DNA of 64,000 nt from Plotosus lineatus (Eukaryota > Chordata > Actinopteri > Siluriformes > Plotosidae), in the NCBI GenBank assembly GCA_024760905.1, contig CM045733.1, forward strand, positions 20,110,001 to 20,174,000, in the 5' to 3' direction. Below are positions 62,273-64,000 of this stretch, piece by piece (within the stretch, counting starts at the first letter, position 1; every line of letters begins with the position of its first letter). Made by a program: the position numbers and the translations under genes. The notes under the pieces were generated by a model that did not search any database, was not told the DNA's origin, and was given only the letters and a program-made list of their open reading frames with translations.

Positions 62273-64000
62273 AACCAGGAAGGTCATGGAGATAAGGGAA
62301 TCAATGTGAGCAATCCTAAGTACCAGAGTTAAATAGATTATAAGAATGATTTCCCAAATCAATTTATTTTGCAGTTCAGCAACACCAATAGGAAGTAATG
62401 CATTTAAAGCAATGGTAATGTGTTCGAAGCACCAATCGAGTAATGGTGAGGCAACAGATCCTCTACACAAATCATTTGCATGTAGATAATCATGTCTCCG
62501 TTTCCATTAATACAGGCGAGTATCAATACAGACATGGACTACAGAGGGAAACTTCTGTTCTGAGTCTTTTAGTGCTTTCCAGGAAATGGTAACGAGTCCT
62601 AAAAAGCTTGGAAGAAAGCAGAGATAGAAACAAACAAAATAATAATAAAAAAAAAAATAATAATAATAAAAAAGGAAGACCTTTCAAATATAAATGAACT
62701 CCAGTAAGCTGGGCAAGTGCTCTTGATCTTGAGCCACAGAAGGCGACGCAAGGCCTGAGCATATTTGTGAGTTCTAAGATTTTTTTTTTTTATGGACTTT
62801 TAAATTTTGATTTTTGAAAACTCATGTCCACACTACCACAATTAAAGTCGAGCACTGCATAGAATTTTGTGAGAAAATCCGCTTCTCTACCCTCTTAAAT
62901 CTTATAGAAATCGGTCTCTCTCTCTCTCACTCTTCCTTCCTCTCTCTTTCTCTGATGTCACAGGTAATAGGGAGTCTATCGAATCCTACACCGCGCCGAA
63001 TGACACGCAGTAAATTACATGAGCTTCAAGCAGCAAGGCGAGTTTCTGTTCATCATTTGGAAAGACTTCTCTTTACCAGGCTACACATATCAGATCTGCC
63101 AGTTAGGATCCAATTAACACCCTGGCCAGAGTAATCAGATTGCATGTGTAAAGGCTGCTAGAACTCGTTTATTGCTCCCATGAATCTTCTGTCAGAAGGT
63201 AAATTTGTTGCTCCTACATCAAAGTGTGCACACTCTGGCAGACTTTTTTTTTCTTCCCCACTCTACATCTAGCCGTAGGGTTATACTCCAACTTCTTTTG
63301 CATCACAATGACAAACACTGCACGCTGTCCTCTGCAATTTATATAGTCGGGGGGGGGGCTTGTTTTCTAGTTAGAAAAGCAATAACTGCTGGTGTCCATG
63401 AGAAATATGCACAAACATGCTCGTAACCCTCCAAAAGTCCTCATGCATGTCTTTTCTTTCCATAAGAATAACCGTTTCTACATAGCTACATTTCTCCTCA
63501 TGGGCCCACCAGGGGGAATTGAGTTAATAATAAATGTTAATGTGGTAGCATATGTCTCTGTATAAATTCGTCTTTCTTTTCGCATGGTTCCAGATGGAAG
63601 GCTAAGTAGATGAACATGGCACAGGAATGCGGTGCTTTGATGAGATGTGTGTGGCGGTGACCTTTAAAATGGCGACACCCTGAAGATGGCCCAGTGCTCA
63701 CAGCGTGATTGGGTGGGATATCTCGAAATCTTGGTCTCTCCTCTCATCCAGAAAACTGTGCCAGAGCTCTCAACCCCCATCTAGGCCAGTGTAGGGGAAG
63801 CAAGCCAGGCAGAAAGTTGAGAGCCGGCACAGAGAGTAGGTTTTGAAAAGTTGCAATTGCTCCTAGACTTCCGAGCCCTGAGTGAACCAAAGGTCAGCAC
63901 GTCCACACTTGGTTCTTTTCGCCCATAAAAACGTCGTGCATTGGTGTCTGTTTGGGCTGCATTAGAAGCATGTCTGTGAGCAGGCCAGAGGCTAGCTCTC
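62271..64000 (-). other. Upstream FOXP2 intron to the window edge, no element recognised
   Basis: Short CT run at 62913-62955 and a G run at 63349-63358. I searched for the next FOXP2 exon (QAARQLLLQQ region) on the minus strand and did not find it. Confidence 0.5.

Overview
The window is from a vertebrate nuclear genome, almost certainly a teleost fish. It has split genes with GT-AG introns and very dense (CA)n, (CT)n and (AT)n microsatellites. It also carries Tc1-type transposons with long IR/DR termini, an RTE-clade LINE, and tRNA-derived SINEs. I cannot name the species. No bacterial, phage or CRISPR feature was seen. Only one protein-coding gene can be supported: the 3' two thirds of FOXP2, on the minus strand. 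Its 14 coding exons run from 53557-53694 (first in the window) to 16983-17127 (stop codon). All junctions keep phase, and the joined coding sequence is 1854 nt (617 codons plus stop). By human numbering these are exons 4 to 17. They encode the Q-rich region, the C2H2 zinc finger, the leucine zipper, the CtBP-type PLNLV motif, the forkhead domain and the acidic C-terminus. The exons upstream, including the start codon, lie beyond position 64000. Layout: 1-2255 is dominated by a 1.9-kb CT-rich microsatellite. 2256-12480 is intergenic and full of mobile elements: a SINE, a Tc1 element at 4365-5981 with one visible frameshift, and a decayed RTE LINE at 7586-10770. About 12490-16982 is the probable FOXP2 3' UTR. 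It holds seed matches for miR-9 (two), miR-132, miR-140-5p and let-7, and one of the miR-9 sites pairs almost along the whole microRNA. 17128-53556 is introns, a mix of repeat islands and long repeat-poor stretches that may hold conserved enhancers. 53695-64000 is the intron upstream of the first exon seen. It contains a Tc1 relic split by a second element that itself carries a SINE. The most notable non-coding finds are as follows. A complete minimal hammerhead ribozyme motif lies on the minus strand at 50209-50263, within a perfect 80-bp inverted repeat, and fits a Penelope-like retroelement. One repeat copy (36785-37470) was hit by both a SINE and a 205-bp foldback MITE, and its empty counterpart sits at 3779-3880. 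A 119-bp 5S rRNA-derived sequence lies at 43894-44012. SINEs share 3' tails with the RTE LINE in the same window. Most other long open frames are translations of microsatellites and are not genes.
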